The notes below the pieces were generated by a model, which was not told the DNA's origin, did no database searches, and saw only the letters and a program-made list of their open reading frames with translations. A DNA stretch of 64,000 nt. Origin: Marinomonas ostreistagni. GTDB taxonomy: Bacteria; Pseudomonadota; Gammaproteobacteria; Pseudomonadales; Marinomonadaceae. Position numbers and translations under genes: made by a program. Every line of letters starts with the position of its first letter. Position 1 is the stretch's first letter. Location of the stretch: assembly GCF_016461785.1 (NCBI RefSeq), contig NZ_JAEMUH010000005.1, positions 1 through 64,000 on the forward strand. The letters run 5' to 3'. This document shows, piece by piece, positions 45,896 to 54,842 of the stretch.

Positions 45896-46831
45896 TTAGT
45901 GTGCCAGCATAACTAGGTAGTCAGGGGCTACCGCACGAAAGTCTAACGACATGGTAATGCTTAGGGCCGTTACGGTGATGATGGAGAAGAAGAACACTTG
46001 GCGTGCCCAACGGTTCACATCAATGTCCGCACGGTAGCCTTTAACTGCCATACCTAGCCACCAAAGGCTAGTACACGCAGCAACGGCCATAAAGCCCACA
46101 CCTACGTAGCCAGTAAGCGGCAGCATGGCACTCGCTACTGCGAACACAGCAATCCACAAGACAATGTGGTGTTTCGCTTTTTGAATGCCTTGTGCTACTG
46201 GCAATACAGGAATACCTGCCGCTGCGTAGTCTTTATAGCGGAAGATGGCAATGGCATAAGAATGAGGCATCTGCCAAATACTAAACATTACCAACAAAAT
46301 CGCCGCACCTGCGTCGAACTGACCAGTTACCGCACAGTAGCCTACCACTGGTGGTACTGCGCCCGACAAACTACCAATCAACGTGCCGTAAACCGAATTG
46401 CGTTTAAAGTACAGGCTGTAAAGACCCACGTACACGAAGTAGCCAAACGCTGCGAAAAACACAGCAACTTCATTCGTGAAGTACGCAAGTAAACTAAACC
46501 CGACCACGCCTAGTACCAGTCCGTGTGCTAACGCCGCTTTAAGCGACATTTCACCGGTAACTGTTACGCGGTTGCGAGTACGTTGCATCTTGGCGTCAAT
46601 GTCGCGGTCGATGCAGTTATTGATCGCACAACCAGAAGCTACAACTAGTGACAATCCAATGATTGTCACCAGCATAAGCAGCCAATCGATGTCACCGCGA
46701 GCGGCGAGGAAATACCCCCCCGCCACGGAGATCAAGTTGCCCATAATGATGCCCGGCTTGGTTACCTTAAGGTAACGGTCGAACACACTATGTTGTTCTG
46801 GTTTTGACGACGATGAGATCCGCTTAAACAT
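45896..46831 (-). CDS. cyoE: Protoheme IX farnesyltransferase (haem O synthase) CyoE
   Basis: CyoE attaches a farnesyl chain to haem b to make the haem O used by cytochrome bo3. The 311-aa membrane prenyltransferase has about eight hydrophobic segments, the first Asp-rich motif in [21 protein letters not shown], the second in the loop around [13 protein letters not shown], and [19 protein letters not shown] near the start. It is the last gene of the oxidase operon, 12 bp after cyoD. Confidence 0.96.
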   Translation of the reverse strand: MFKRISSSSKPEQHSVFDRYLKVTKPGIIMGNLISVAGGYFLAARGDIDWLLMLVTIIGLSLVVASGCAINNCIDRDIDAKMQRTRNRVTVTGEMSLKAALAHGLVLGVVGFSLLAYFTNEVAVFFAAFGYFVYVGLYSLYFKRNSVYGTLIGSLSGAVPPVVGYCAVTGQFDAGAAILLVMFSIWQMPHSYAIAIFRYKDYAAAGIPVLPVAQGIQKAKHHIVLWIAVFAVASAMLPLTGYVGVGFMAVAACTSLWWLGMAVKGYRADIDVNRWARQVFFFSIITVTALSITMSLDFRAVAPDYLVMLAH

Positions 46832-46843
46832 ACGCTTCTTCGC

Positions 46844-47167
46844 CTAGTACATCATCATCAGAACAGATTCGTAGATAATCCAAATGGATAGCGCTACAAC
46901 CATTACGATAACGATAGCCGTAAAGATAAATGACAAAGTATCGATCTTGCCTTCTTTGGTGAAGTTTAGGTGCAAGAAGTACTTAAGGTGTACAACGATC
47001 TGTACAACCGCCGTGACAACAATAATTGCGAACAACGTTGCGCGATCGAAAGCACTTGTCATTACTGCCCAAAATGGAATCACAGTCAAAATTACGGATA
47101 GTACGAAGCCTACTACGTAAGAACTTACGCTACCGTGAGAATGTGCATCGTGATCATGTTGACTCAT
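46844..47167 (-). CDS. cyoD: Cytochrome bo3 quinol oxidase subunit IV
   Basis: CyoD is the small subunit that helps assemble the copper centre of CyoB. The 107-aa protein has three membrane helices, as expected: SYVVGFVLSVILTVIPFWAVM, then LFAIIVVTAVVQIVVHLKYFLHLN, then a final hydrophobic stretch. The His-rich N-terminus (HDHDAHSHGS) is common. It starts directly after the cyoC stop with no gap. Confidence 0.95.
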   Translation of the reverse strand: MSQHDHDAHSHGSVSSYVVGFVLSVILTVIPFWAVMTSAFDRATLFAIIVVTAVVQIVVHLKYFLHLNFTKEGKIDTLSFIFTAIVIVMVVALSIWIIYESVLMMMY

Positions 47168-47776
47168 TTACATAGCTCCCATTAGGTAGACGAAAGAGAA
47201 TACACAGATCCAGATTACGTCTAGGAAGTGCCAGAACAAGCTTAGGCAGCCTAAGCGAGTTACAGTGCGGTCTTGAAGGCCGCGTTTAGCAACATCGATA
47301 AACATAACTGTGATCCATAGCAGACCTGCAGTTACGTGCAAACCGTGCAAACCAACTAGCGAGAAGAACGCTGTTAGGAACGCACTTGTGCTTGGTCCGT
47401 GACCCGCATGGATTAAGTGATTAAATTCGTAAAGCTCAATCGCGATGAAGGCTGCACCGAACACGAACGTCACAGCTAACCATAGTAGCGTGCCGCCTTT
47501 GTTCTTTTTGTATGCGCTGATCATTGCGAAGCCGAATGTAATCGAACTCAACAATAGAGCAGCCGTACCGCCAGCGATCAGATCAAGATCAAAAATATCT
47601 TTACCAGAGACACCACCTGCAGTGTTCATGAACAGCACTGCGTACGTCGCAAAGAAGCACGAGAACAGAATGCAGTCGGTCATCAGGTAAATCCAGAAAC
47701 CTAACGTAGTGTTACGCCCGGTATCGTGGTGTTCGTCATGGTGCGCATCGTGATGCGCAGTTGCAGAAGTACTCAT
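47168..47776 (-). CDS. cyoC: Cytochrome bo3 quinol oxidase subunit III
   Basis: CyoC is subunit III of the proton-pumping ubiquinol oxidase, 202 aa with five helices. Landmarks are [24 protein letters not shown] in pieces ([14 protein letters not shown]), the segment [22 protein letters not shown] with the conserved His residues, and the end [21 protein letters not shown]. The N-terminus is His/Asp rich. It lies two bases after cyoB. Confidence 0.96.
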   Translation of the reverse strand: MSTSATAHHDAHHDEHHDTGRNTTLGFWIYLMTDCILFSCFFATYAVLFMNTAGGVSGKDIFDLDLIAGGTAALLLSSITFGFAMISAYKKNKGGTLLWLAVTFVFGAAFIAIELYEFNHLIHAGHGPSTSAFLTAFFSLVGLHGLHVTAGLLWITVMFIDVAKRGLQDRTVTRLGCLSLFWHFLDVIWICVFSFVYLMGAM

Positions 47777-47778
47777 GA

Positions 47779-49755
47779 TTACCCCTTCGCCACGTTATCT
47801 AGGTGTGCATTCTCGATACGTGCTACTTCATCAGGCTGTACGTAGTAATCAGTATTACTTGCGTAAGCACGGCAGATGAAGGCAACGATCAAGCCGATGA
47901 AGCTTGCACCAGCTAACCACCAGATGTGCCAGATCAATGCAAAGCCCATAGCCGTAGCTAGAAGACCCATGATCGGACCAGCATTGGTGTTGCTTGGCAT
48001 GTGGATTGGCTCGTAGCTTGCGTGACGCTGGTAAGCAGTGCCTTTCTCTTTCATGTCAGTGAACGCATCCAAGTCTTCAACTTGTGGCAATTTAGCGAAG
48101 TTGTAGAACTGTGGAGGAGACGCTAGAGACCATTCTAGAGTGTGGCCGTTCCATGGGTCACCAGTTTTGTCCAAGTTCTTGTCTTTGTTCTTGAAGCCAA
48201 GAATCAATTGAAGAACGAACGCACCGATACCAATAGCGATTACAAACGCACCCACTGCTGCGATGTAAAGCCAAACGTTCCAGTCTGGGTTGTCTGTGTG
48301 GTTTAGACGGCGAGTCATACCCATGAATCCAAGCACGTAAAGTGGCATGAACGCTAGGAAGAAGCCGATGAACCAACACCAGAAAGACACTTTGCCCAGT
48401 TTTGGATCTAGGTGGAAGCCCATTGCTTTCGGGAACCAGAACGCGAAGCCTGCTAGGTAACCGAATACTGCACCACCGATAATCGTGTTATGGAAGTGAG
48501 CGATTAGGAACAATGAGTTGTGTAGAACGTAGTCTGCACCAGGGATCGCAAGTAGTACACCTGTCATACCACCGATTGAGAAGGTGATCATGAAACCAAT
48601 TACCCAGTACATAGGTACTTCCATACGGATGCGACCTTTGTACATTGTGAACAACCAGTTGAACAGTTTTACACCTGTCGGAATGGCGATGATCATCGTC
48701 ATAATACCGAAGAAGGCGTTAACGTTCGCACTTGACCCCATGGTAAAGAAGTGGTGTAGCCATACGATAAAGCCTAGAAGTGATATAACACCGGAGGCAT
48801 AAATCATTGACTTGTGACCGAATAATCGCTTGCCTGAGAAGGTCGATACGATTTCCGAGAACATACCGAATGCAGGCAGTACTAGGATGTACACTTCAGG
48901 GTGACCCCATGCCCAGAACAAGTTGATGTACATCATCGAGTTCCCGCCTAGGTCGTTAGTAAAGAAGTGGAAGTCCAAGTAACGGTCAAGTGTTAGCATG
49001 GCTAGTGCAGCAGTCAGGATCGGGAAAGATGCTACGATCAATACGTTGGCCCAAGTACAAGTCCAAGTAAAGATAGGCATATCCATCAACTTCATGCCAG
49101 GTGTACGCATCTTAAGCACAGTGATTAAGAAGTTAACACCCGTTAGCGTTGTACCAATACCTGATATCTGCAATGCCCAAATGTAGTAATCCACACCGGT
49201 CCCTGGACTAAATTCAAGCCCTGACAATGGCGGGTAAGCCACCCAACCTGTCATTGCGAATTCACCAAGACCTAGAGAGATGTTTACTAGCAACGCACCA
49301 GATACTGCCAACCAGAAAGATAGGTTGTTCAGGAATGGGAAGGCAACGTCACGCGCACCGATCTGTAGTGGAACGATGATGTTCATCAGACCGATCATAA
49401 ATGGCATCGCCATAAAGATGATCATGATGACACCGTGTGCCGTAAAGATCTGGTCGTAGTGGTGCGGTGGTAAATAACCCTCCGAACCATTGGTTGCCAC
49501 AGCGAGCTGTGTACGCATCATAATCGCGTCCGCGAAACCACGGACTAGCATTACTAGCGCAAGGATGATGTACATGATACCCAAGCGTTTATGGTCGACA
49601 GAGGTCAACCATTCACGCCATAGCCAGCCCCACTTTTTAGCAAGAGTCATAAACACGAACAGTGCCGCGCCGCCGACTGCTACAACAGCTAGGGTAACTA
49701 GGACAATTGGGTCATGAGGGATCGCGTCCCAAGACAATTTACCTAGAAGATTCAT
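47779..49755 (-). CDS. cyoB: Cytochrome bo3 quinol oxidase subunit I (catalytic)
   Basis: CyoB carries haem b, haem o3 and CuB and reduces oxygen while pumping protons. The 658-aa protein has some 15 helices and the conserved ligands: a His in [16 protein letters not shown], the cross-linked His-Tyr set in [17 protein letters not shown], the His pair in [10 protein letters not shown] and the paired His in [11 protein letters not shown]. The quinol-oxidase N-terminus ([14 protein letters not shown]) is present. Its ATG overlaps the cyoA stop. Confidence 0.97.
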   Translation of the reverse strand: MNLLGKLSWDAIPHDPIVLVTLAVVAVGGAALFVFMTLAKKWGWLWREWLTSVDHKRLGIMYIILALVMLVRGFADAIMMRTQLAVATNGSEGYLPPHHYDQIFTAHGVIMIIFMAMPFMIGLMNIIVPLQIGARDVAFPFLNNLSFWLAVSGALLVNISLGLGEFAMTGWVAYPPLSGLEFSPGTGVDYYIWALQISGIGTTLTGVNFLITVLKMRTPGMKLMDMPIFTWTCTWANVLIVASFPILTAALAMLTLDRYLDFHFFTNDLGGNSMMYINLFWAWGHPEVYILVLPAFGMFSEIVSTFSGKRLFGHKSMIYASGVISLLGFIVWLHHFFTMGSSANVNAFFGIMTMIIAIPTGVKLFNWLFTMYKGRIRMEVPMYWVIGFMITFSIGGMTGVLLAIPGADYVLHNSLFLIAHFHNTIIGGAVFGYLAGFAFWFPKAMGFHLDPKLGKVSFWCWFIGFFLAFMPLYVLGFMGMTRRLNHTDNPDWNVWLYIAAVGAFVIAIGIGAFVLQLILGFKNKDKNLDKTGDPWNGHTLEWSLASPPQFYNFAKLPQVEDLDAFTDMKEKGTAYQRHASYEPIHMPSNTNAGPIMGLLATAMGFALIWHIWWLAGASFIGLIVAFICRAYASNTDYYVQPDEVARIENAHLDNVAKG

Positions 49756-50717
49756 TAGTGAGATGCCTCCTCAGCTTCATGGGAAGTGCTTGTACGCTCA
49801 CGCTTAGGCAGGATGATGCCTTCAGGTAGCTCTGCACCGTACTCTGGCTTACCGTAGAATTCGATACGGCCCATGTCGCCCATGTATTCCCAGATGATGT
49901 CAAAGAACAGACCGTCTTTAACCGTTCCGAAGTACTCAACTGGGTGGTATTCAGTTGGCTCAACAAGCGCTTCATAACGCTCAGTTGTTAGCGCTTCACC
50001 GTTTGCTTTCACGCCTTCAACCCACTCTTGGAAGTCTTCACGAGTTGGTGTTGCAATTGTTTCGAATTGCATGCCAGTGAAGCCATGTCCTGAGTAGTTT
50101 GCAGAGATACCTTTGAAAGTACCTGGCTCATCAGCGATTAAGTGAAGTTTCGTTTCCATGCCTGCCATAGAGTAGATTTGACTACCTAGTTGTGGGATGA
50201 AGAACGAGTTCATTGTGCCCGCTGAAGTAATGCGGAAGTTCACAGGAACATTCGCTGGGAATGCCAACTCATTTACCGTTGCGATACCAAGATCTGGGTA
50301 AATGAATAACCATTTCCAGTTAAGAGAAACCACTTCAACAGTGATTGGCTCTTCTTCAGATTCGATAGGCTTGTATGGATTCAACGCATGCGTTGATTTG
50401 TAAGTAATTACACCAAGAATCGCGATAATGATAATTGGAATAATCCATACTACGGCTTCAATTTTTGTGGAGTGTGACCATTTTGGTTCATATGCTTCAC
50501 CACGACCTTCGCGATATTTCCATGCGAAGTAAAGTGTCATGAGAATCACCGGAACCACAACAAGCAGCATTAGGATAGTCGCTGTGATAATCAGCTCCTT
50601 CTCCATAACACCGATTTGTCCTTTCGGGTCAAGCACACCACCCTGACAACCAGCTAGTAGAGCTACTAGTGCTGCCAAAGCGACTTTACTTAAGTTACGA
50701 GTTAACAAGAGATTCAT
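49755..50717 (-). CDS. cyoA: Cytochrome bo3 quinol oxidase subunit II
   Basis: CyoA is the lipoprotein subunit II of the ubiquinol oxidase, 320 aa. It has a lipobox (LVALLAGC), two membrane helices ([20 protein letters not shown] and [19 protein letters not shown]) and a periplasmic cupredoxin-like domain that, as in other quinol oxidases, lacks the CuA ligands (region [22 protein letters not shown]). It is the first gene of cyoABCDE. A hairpin and a palindrome lie in its upstream region. Confidence 0.96.
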   Translation of the reverse strand: MNLLLTRNLSKVALAALVALLAGCQGGVLDPKGQIGVMEKELIITATILMLLVVVPVILMTLYFAWKYREGRGEAYEPKWSHSTKIEAVVWIIPIIIIAILGVITYKSTHALNPYKPIESEEEPITVEVVSLNWKWLFIYPDLGIATVNELAFPANVPVNFRITSAGTMNSFFIPQLGSQIYSMAGMETKLHLIADEPGTFKGISANYSGHGFTGMQFETIATPTREDFQEWVEGVKANGEALTTERYEALVEPTEYHPVEYFGTVKDGLFFDIIWEYMGDMGRIEFYGKPEYGAELPEGIILPKRERTSTSHEAEEASH

Positions 50718-50770
50718 CCTCTAACCCTAGATTGACGTAGGCTGACATCGAAACGATGACAGGATTTCAG

Positions 50771-50786
50771 ACCGGCTCAGGCCGGT
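50771..50786. promoter_or_regulatory. Hairpin in the cyoA upstream region
   Basis: ACCGGC and GCCGGT form a 6-bp stem with a TCAG tetraloop 54 bp before cyoA. On the plus strand AACTTTT follows, and on the minus strand it would lie in the cyoA leader. It may be a weak terminator for readthrough or a leader stem. Confidence 0.4.
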
Positions 50787-50844
50787 AACTTTTCCGCGGG
50801 GGAGTCTTGCGTGCGCCCAAAGAGAGCACATGAACACCAAGTTC

Positions 50845-50860
50845 ATTCATTCGAATGAAT
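50845..50860. promoter_or_regulatory. 16-bp perfect palindrome upstream of cyoA
   Basis: ATTCATTCGAATGAAT is fully self-complementary. It lies about 128 bp before cyoA, between that operon and the small membrane protein gene. A regulator of respiratory genes could bind here, but it does not match the usual ArcA or FNR consensus that I know. Confidence 0.45.
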
Positions 50861-50880
50861 TTGACGCTCTACAACACTCT

Positions 50881-51240
50881 TTAAGCAGAAACTGGGGGTG
50901 CACGACAAGCCAATACAGCACGCTGGCAAACTTGTCGAATCGCCACCTGACGTGGTGGCTTGATGTTGCGGCGGTTTTTCTCCGGCAACACAAATTGTCC
51001 ACTGGGCATAAACAACCAGTAGACAAACACAAAGAGGCTGATAATGCCGAAAAAGGCATACAGGGAGATAAGAGGCAGGTCTTTGAAAACCGTTTGGAAA
51101 AAGTCACTTGGATCGTAAGCGCCACCTAGTGGGAAGATGACAAGATTAACCGCCACCACAGCTAAAACAAACGCGTTCAGACGAGCCGCCCACTTCATAG
51201 ACTGAAGAGGCTGGCGTAGCTCGCCAAGACTGCTCATCAT
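50881..51240 (-). CDS. Small two-helix membrane protein upstream of cyoA
   Basis: The protein is about 119 aa from the ATG at 51240 and belongs to no family that I recognise. Two hydrophobic helices are clear (LNAFVLAVVAVNLVIFPLGG and LPLISLYAFFGIISLFVFVYW), joined by a short acidic loop, with a basic proline-rich C-terminal tail. A longer reading from GTG at 51300 would add 20 residues. Neither start has a convincing ribosome site. It lies on the same strand 164 bp before cyoA. Confidence 0.6.
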   Translation of the reverse strand: MMSSLGELRQPLQSMKWAARLNAFVLAVVAVNLVIFPLGGAYDPSDFFQTVFKDLPLISLYAFFGIISLFVFVYWLFMPSGQFVLPEKNRRNIKPPRQVAIRQVCQRAVLACRAPPVSA

Positions 51241-51522
51241 GCTGTTTGTTTGCTTCACATCCACTATCGGATACCTACGTTTTGACCTGTGACAGAACAC
51301 AATTGCTCAACATTTGATCAATTATGACATAAATCAGAATTTCGACCGAAAATTGTACACATTAGTTCGCAATCTCTCCACCTTAAATTTCACATATTAG
51401 ATGGCAACCTGTTTTTGATTCATAAATAAGTTGTATTTATTCAATAATTGCAATTTATACGATCATTTAACTTGAGAATCTTTCATGATCAAAAAACCAA
51501 ATAAAATATATTCTCATTAATT

Positions 51523-51539
51523 ATGTTATATCGTAACAT
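51523..51539. promoter_or_regulatory. Zur-like box upstream of the ABC importer
   Basis: ATGTTATATCGTAACAT has perfect 6-bp arms and matches the gammaproteobacterial Zur consensus ATGTTATANTATAACAT at all but two defined positions. It lies 42 bp before the start of the binding-protein gene, within an AT-rich promoter region, where bound Zur would repress. The rest of the 51301-51580 gap shows no gene. Confidence 0.7.
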
Positions 51540-51580
51540 TGCATCCTAAATAACTGATTTATTTAAGGACTGTCATTTTC

Positions 51581-53119
51581 ATGTGCCCTCTTCACGCTCG
51601 TAAGCTCTGCTTGCTCTCATTCGTAACGTTCATGGCTCTGAACCTGAATGCAACACCCACTGAGTCAAATACCGTCAAAATCAATGCTGCATTTGAGTTC
51701 TCAAGCATTGATCCTTCCCGTAGTGGTTATGTATTTACGCGTATGCAGGTGTTAGAAACGCTTCTCAATGTCGATGAGAAAGGCGCTTTAACGGCTGGTT
51801 TAGCGAGCGACTGGGAGATACTAGAGCAAGGCAAGCGCTGGCGTTTGACGCTACGCGACGATGTTGTTTTCCACAACGACACGCCAATGACAGCAGCCAG
51901 TGTGGTAGCGGCATTGAATATAGCCAAAGAGAAGCCAGGTGCTTGGCAGGGCGTTCCTGTGCAAGCCATCAAAGCAGTCAGTGACCACCAAATCGACATT
52001 GAACTAACCCAAGCATACCAACCATTGGGGGCGATCTTAGCAAACTATGCGAGCTCGATCTTAGCGCCTGAAGCATATGGGCAGGATAATGTCGCGACGC
52101 AATTAATCGGCACAGGGCCGTTCTCTGCCTACGAAGTGACGGTTCCTCACCGTTTAGTGGTAGAAAAGTTTGATCAATACTGGGGCCAAAAAGCTCAAAT
52201 CGAATACGCTCGTTACTTAACTGGCCACCGTGCGGAAGCGCGCGTTTTACAAGCCCGCAGCGGCCAAGCGGACATTGTCTTTGGCTTAGACCCTGCAGCC
52301 CTGCCAACGCTAAAACGCTTACCTAACCTAGAGGTTGTCCGTTCCGATTTGCCACGTACCTTGGTCGTGAAAGTCAATGCGGGCCAAGCGTTTCTAAGCC
52401 CAGTTGAAGCGCGCCAAGCCCTAAGTTATGCCCTCAACCGCCAGGGTATTGCGATGGCGGTACTGCGCTCTCCAGAATCTGCTACGGCGCAAATCTTACC
52501 GCCTTACATGAGCGACTGGTATGTAGCCAACTCGGACATGTCACAGGATCTTGAGAAGGCAAATGCCTTGTTGGCAGGGCTGGGTTGGCAGAAAAACAGT
52601 GATGGCTGGCTAGAAAAAGACGGCCAGGTGTTTGAAATCGACATGATCACTTACGCTGACCGCCCAGAGCTAACTACCGTTGCGACGGCGATCCAAGACC
52701 AATGGAAGCAAGTTGGTGTGAAGTTAAACGTTAACATTACCAATTCCAGCGCCATTCCTGCCGGTCATGCTGATGATTCATTGGATACGGCATTGATCGC
52801 CCGTAACTACGGTTCGATTGCGAGTCCTTTAGGTACGTTGATCAAAGATATGGGGCAAGCTAAAGGCGGTGATTGGGGCACGATGAACTGGTCAAATAGC
52901 TACGTGCAAAGCACTTTGACAGAGCTATTGAGTGAGGCTGATGCGAGTGTTTTCACGCAAAAGGCGCAGCGTATTGCTCAGGCAATTTATGATGAAAAAC
53001 CTCTGATCCCAGTGGCTTACTACGTTCAGCAAACAGCGGTGAATAAGCGTCTTGAAGGGTTCCGCTTCGATCCATATGAGCGCAGCTTCTTCCTAAATGA
53101 ACTGACTTGGGTGAAATAA
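51581..53119 (+). CDS. Dipeptide/nickel-type ABC transporter binding protein
   Basis: The 512-aa periplasmic receptor is of the SBP_bac_5 (DppA/NikA/OppA) family. A signal segment (LLSFVTFMALNLNA) precedes the two-lobed fold, with SIDPSRSGYVFTRMQVLETLLNVDE, the strand LTLRDDVVFHNDTPMTAASVV, LIGTGPFSAYEV and KVGVKLNVNI-like sequence near the end. By family it could bind a peptide, nickel or a metal-chelator complex. The Zur-like box just upstream and the zinc-sensing gene downstream favour zinc or a zinc chelate, while the urease in the same window would also fit nickel. First gene of a four-gene operon. Confidence 0.9.
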   Translation: MCPLHARKLCLLSFVTFMALNLNATPTESNTVKINAAFEFSSIDPSRSGYVFTRMQVLETLLNVDEKGALTAGLASDWEILEQGKRWRLTLRDDVVFHNDTPMTAASVVAALNIAKEKPGAWQGVPVQAIKAVSDHQIDIELTQAYQPLGAILANYASSILAPEAYGQDNVATQLIGTGPFSAYEVTVPHRLVVEKFDQYWGQKAQIEYARYLTGHRAEARVLQARSGQADIVFGLDPAALPTLKRLPNLEVVRSDLPRTLVVKVNAGQAFLSPVEARQALSYALNRQGIAMAVLRSPESATAQILPPYMSDWYVANSDMSQDLEKANALLAGLGWQKNSDGWLEKDGQVFEIDMITYADRPELTTVATAIQDQWKQVGVKLNVNITNSSAIPAGHADDSLDTALIARNYGSIASPLGTLIKDMGQAKGGDWGTMNWSNSYVQSTLTELLSEADASVFTQKAQRIAQAIYDEKPLIPVAYYVQQTAVNKRLEGFRFDPYERSFFLNELTWVK

Positions 53120-54054
53120 TGCGCCAACTGTTGTTGAAGCGTTTACTGCAATTGATTGCCGTATCATGGGGGGTCGGTACGCTGACCTTCATTTTGATGC
53201 GCTCGTTACCGGGCGACATGGCGTATCGTATCGCGGCCAGCCGTTATGGTATGGATGCAGTGGACAGTCGAGCTGCTGACATCGTGCGCGAGGAACTAGG
53301 CCTTGATCAAGGGGCGTTATCCGCCTACTGGCAGTGGTTTACTGACCTACTGAGCTGGAATCTTGGCAACTCGCTGGTGAGTGGTGCGCCCGTATCGGAA
53401 TCCCTTTGGCATATGCTCGGGCACTCCTTGCTGTTGGCTGGGGCTGGCATGGCCATCGCGCTGATCATCGCTATACCTTTGGGGTTGGCAAGTGCTTACT
53501 GGGGAGGGTGGCTAGACAGAGCATTGCTGACTGCATCGACGGTTATGCGTGCTGTACCCGTGTTTGTGATTGGTTTGCTGGCGGTGATTGTATTTGCCCT
53601 AGAGTGGAATCTTTTCCCTGTGGCGGGTTTTGGTACCCCCGCTCACCTTGTGTTGCCTGCACTGACCTTAGCATTGAGCTTAGCGGCCATGTCTAATCGT
53701 GTGATTCATACGGAAGCCAAGCGTGTGTTTGGCTCATCTTTCTATGAGTTTGCGCGAATGAAAGGGCTGTCGACTTGGCAAGCTTTCAAACATCACGGTA
53801 TCCGTAATATTGCCGTACCCGTGGTGGCGTTCTTAGGCATTCAGTTGATTACCGTTGTGGAAGGTGTGGTGATGATCGAGTCCTTGTTTTCATGGCCTGG
53901 TATCGGTCATGGTCTTGCTCACGCTATCTTTGCCCGTGATATTCCCCTGATTCAGGGGGCTGCCTTGATGATGGGCGTGATGTTTGTTGTGTTGAATACC
54001 TTGGTTGATATTGCCTGTCATTATCTCGACCCACGTGGAGGACGTATCGCCTAA
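53119..54054 (+). CDS. ABC transporter permease, DppB/NikB type
   Basis: The 311-aa inner-membrane permease has about six helices and the family start LLKRLLQLIAVSWGVGTLTFILMR with SLPGDMA. The EAA-type cytoplasmic loop is EFARMKGLSTWQAFKHHGIRN, which contacts the ATPase. I set the start at the ATG at 53119, which overlaps the stop of the binding-protein gene (TAATG). The next permease overlaps in the same way. Confidence 0.92.
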   Translation: MRQLLLKRLLQLIAVSWGVGTLTFILMRSLPGDMAYRIAASRYGMDAVDSRAADIVREELGLDQGALSAYWQWFTDLLSWNLGNSLVSGAPVSESLWHMLGHSLLLAGAGMAIALIIAIPLGLASAYWGGWLDRALLTASTVMRAVPVFVIGLLAVIVFALEWNLFPVAGFGTPAHLVLPALTLALSLAAMSNRVIHTEAKRVFGSSFYEFARMKGLSTWQAFKHHGIRNIAVPVVAFLGIQLITVVEGVVMIESLFSWPGIGHGLAHAIFARDIPLIQGAALMMGVMFVVLNTLVDIACHYLDPRGGRIA

Positions 54055-54842
54055 TGCTTGCTCTTTCTACTACGCAAAAATCGGGTCTGGCGTTACTCGT
54101 TCTGTTGATCGCTTATGCATTGTGTGCACCTTTGCTGCAAGCGGGCGATGCAACAACGCAAAACTTGAGTCAAATCTTAACGTCACCTAATGCTGATTAC
54201 TGGCTAGGGACCGATCATTTTGGCCGCAATATGTGGCTACGTTTGGCCGAAGCAATGCAGCTTTCGCTGATGATGGCAGCCTTATGCGTGATGACGTCTG
54301 CGATTATCGGTGTCACTGTTGGTGTGCTTGCGGCCACCCGCGCCCCTTGGTTTGATCGAGTGATGGATGGCATCGTAACCATGATTTTGGCGTTGCCGGG
54401 TCTGGTTCTGGTGTTGATCTTCGCTGCGATTGTACCGGGCTCTTTTTGGGTGCTGTATGTGGCGATCTCATTGATTCAATGGATTGAATACTTCCGTATC
54501 AGTCGCGCTATCACTCAGCGTTTGACGCAATCTCCTGCGGTGCAATCGTCAAAGTTAATGGGGTTTGGAGAATGGTATATTTTCCGACGTCATTATTTTC
54601 CTGCCATCATGCCGCAGTTGTTTACCATTGCTGCTTTTGGTGCTGCCAATGCTATTTTGATGATGGCGTCGTTGGGTTTTGTCTATGTCGGGATTCAACC
54701 GCCATTGGCTGAACTGGGATTAATGATCGTCGAGCATTTTCCATACTATAGTGATGCACCTTGGTTGCTGGCACAGCCCTTAGCTGCATTGGCCCTAGTC
54801 GTATTAGCGTGTCAATTAATGGGCCGAGGTAAAGCTCTATGA
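54054..54842 (+). CDS. ABC transporter permease, DppC/NikC type
   Basis: The 262-aa inner-membrane permease has about six helices. Family landmarks are YWLGTDHFGRNMWLRLAEAMQLSL and the EAA-like loop around SSKLMGFGEWYIFRRHYFPAIMPQLF. It is slightly shorter than the usual 280-300 residues but complete. Its start overlaps the previous stop and its own stop overlaps the ATPase start, so all four parts of the importer are translationally linked. Confidence 0.92.
   Translation: MLALSTTQKSGLALLVLLIAYALCAPLLQAGDATTQNLSQILTSPNADYWLGTDHFGRNMWLRLAEAMQLSLMMAALCVMTSAIIGVTVGVLAATRAPWFDRVMDGIVTMILALPGLVLVLIFAAIVPGSFWVLYVAISLIQWIEYFRISRAITQRLTQSPAVQSSKLMGFGEWYIFRRHYFPAIMPQLFTIAAFGAANAILMMASLGFVYVGIQPPLAELGLMIVEHFPYYSDAPWLLAQPLAALALVVLACQLMGRGKAL

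Noticed and set aside
50830-51129. A plus-strand frame of 99 residues upstream of the ABC importer
   Set aside because: It is antisense to the small two-helix membrane protein gene, has no ribosome site and no recognisable motif.
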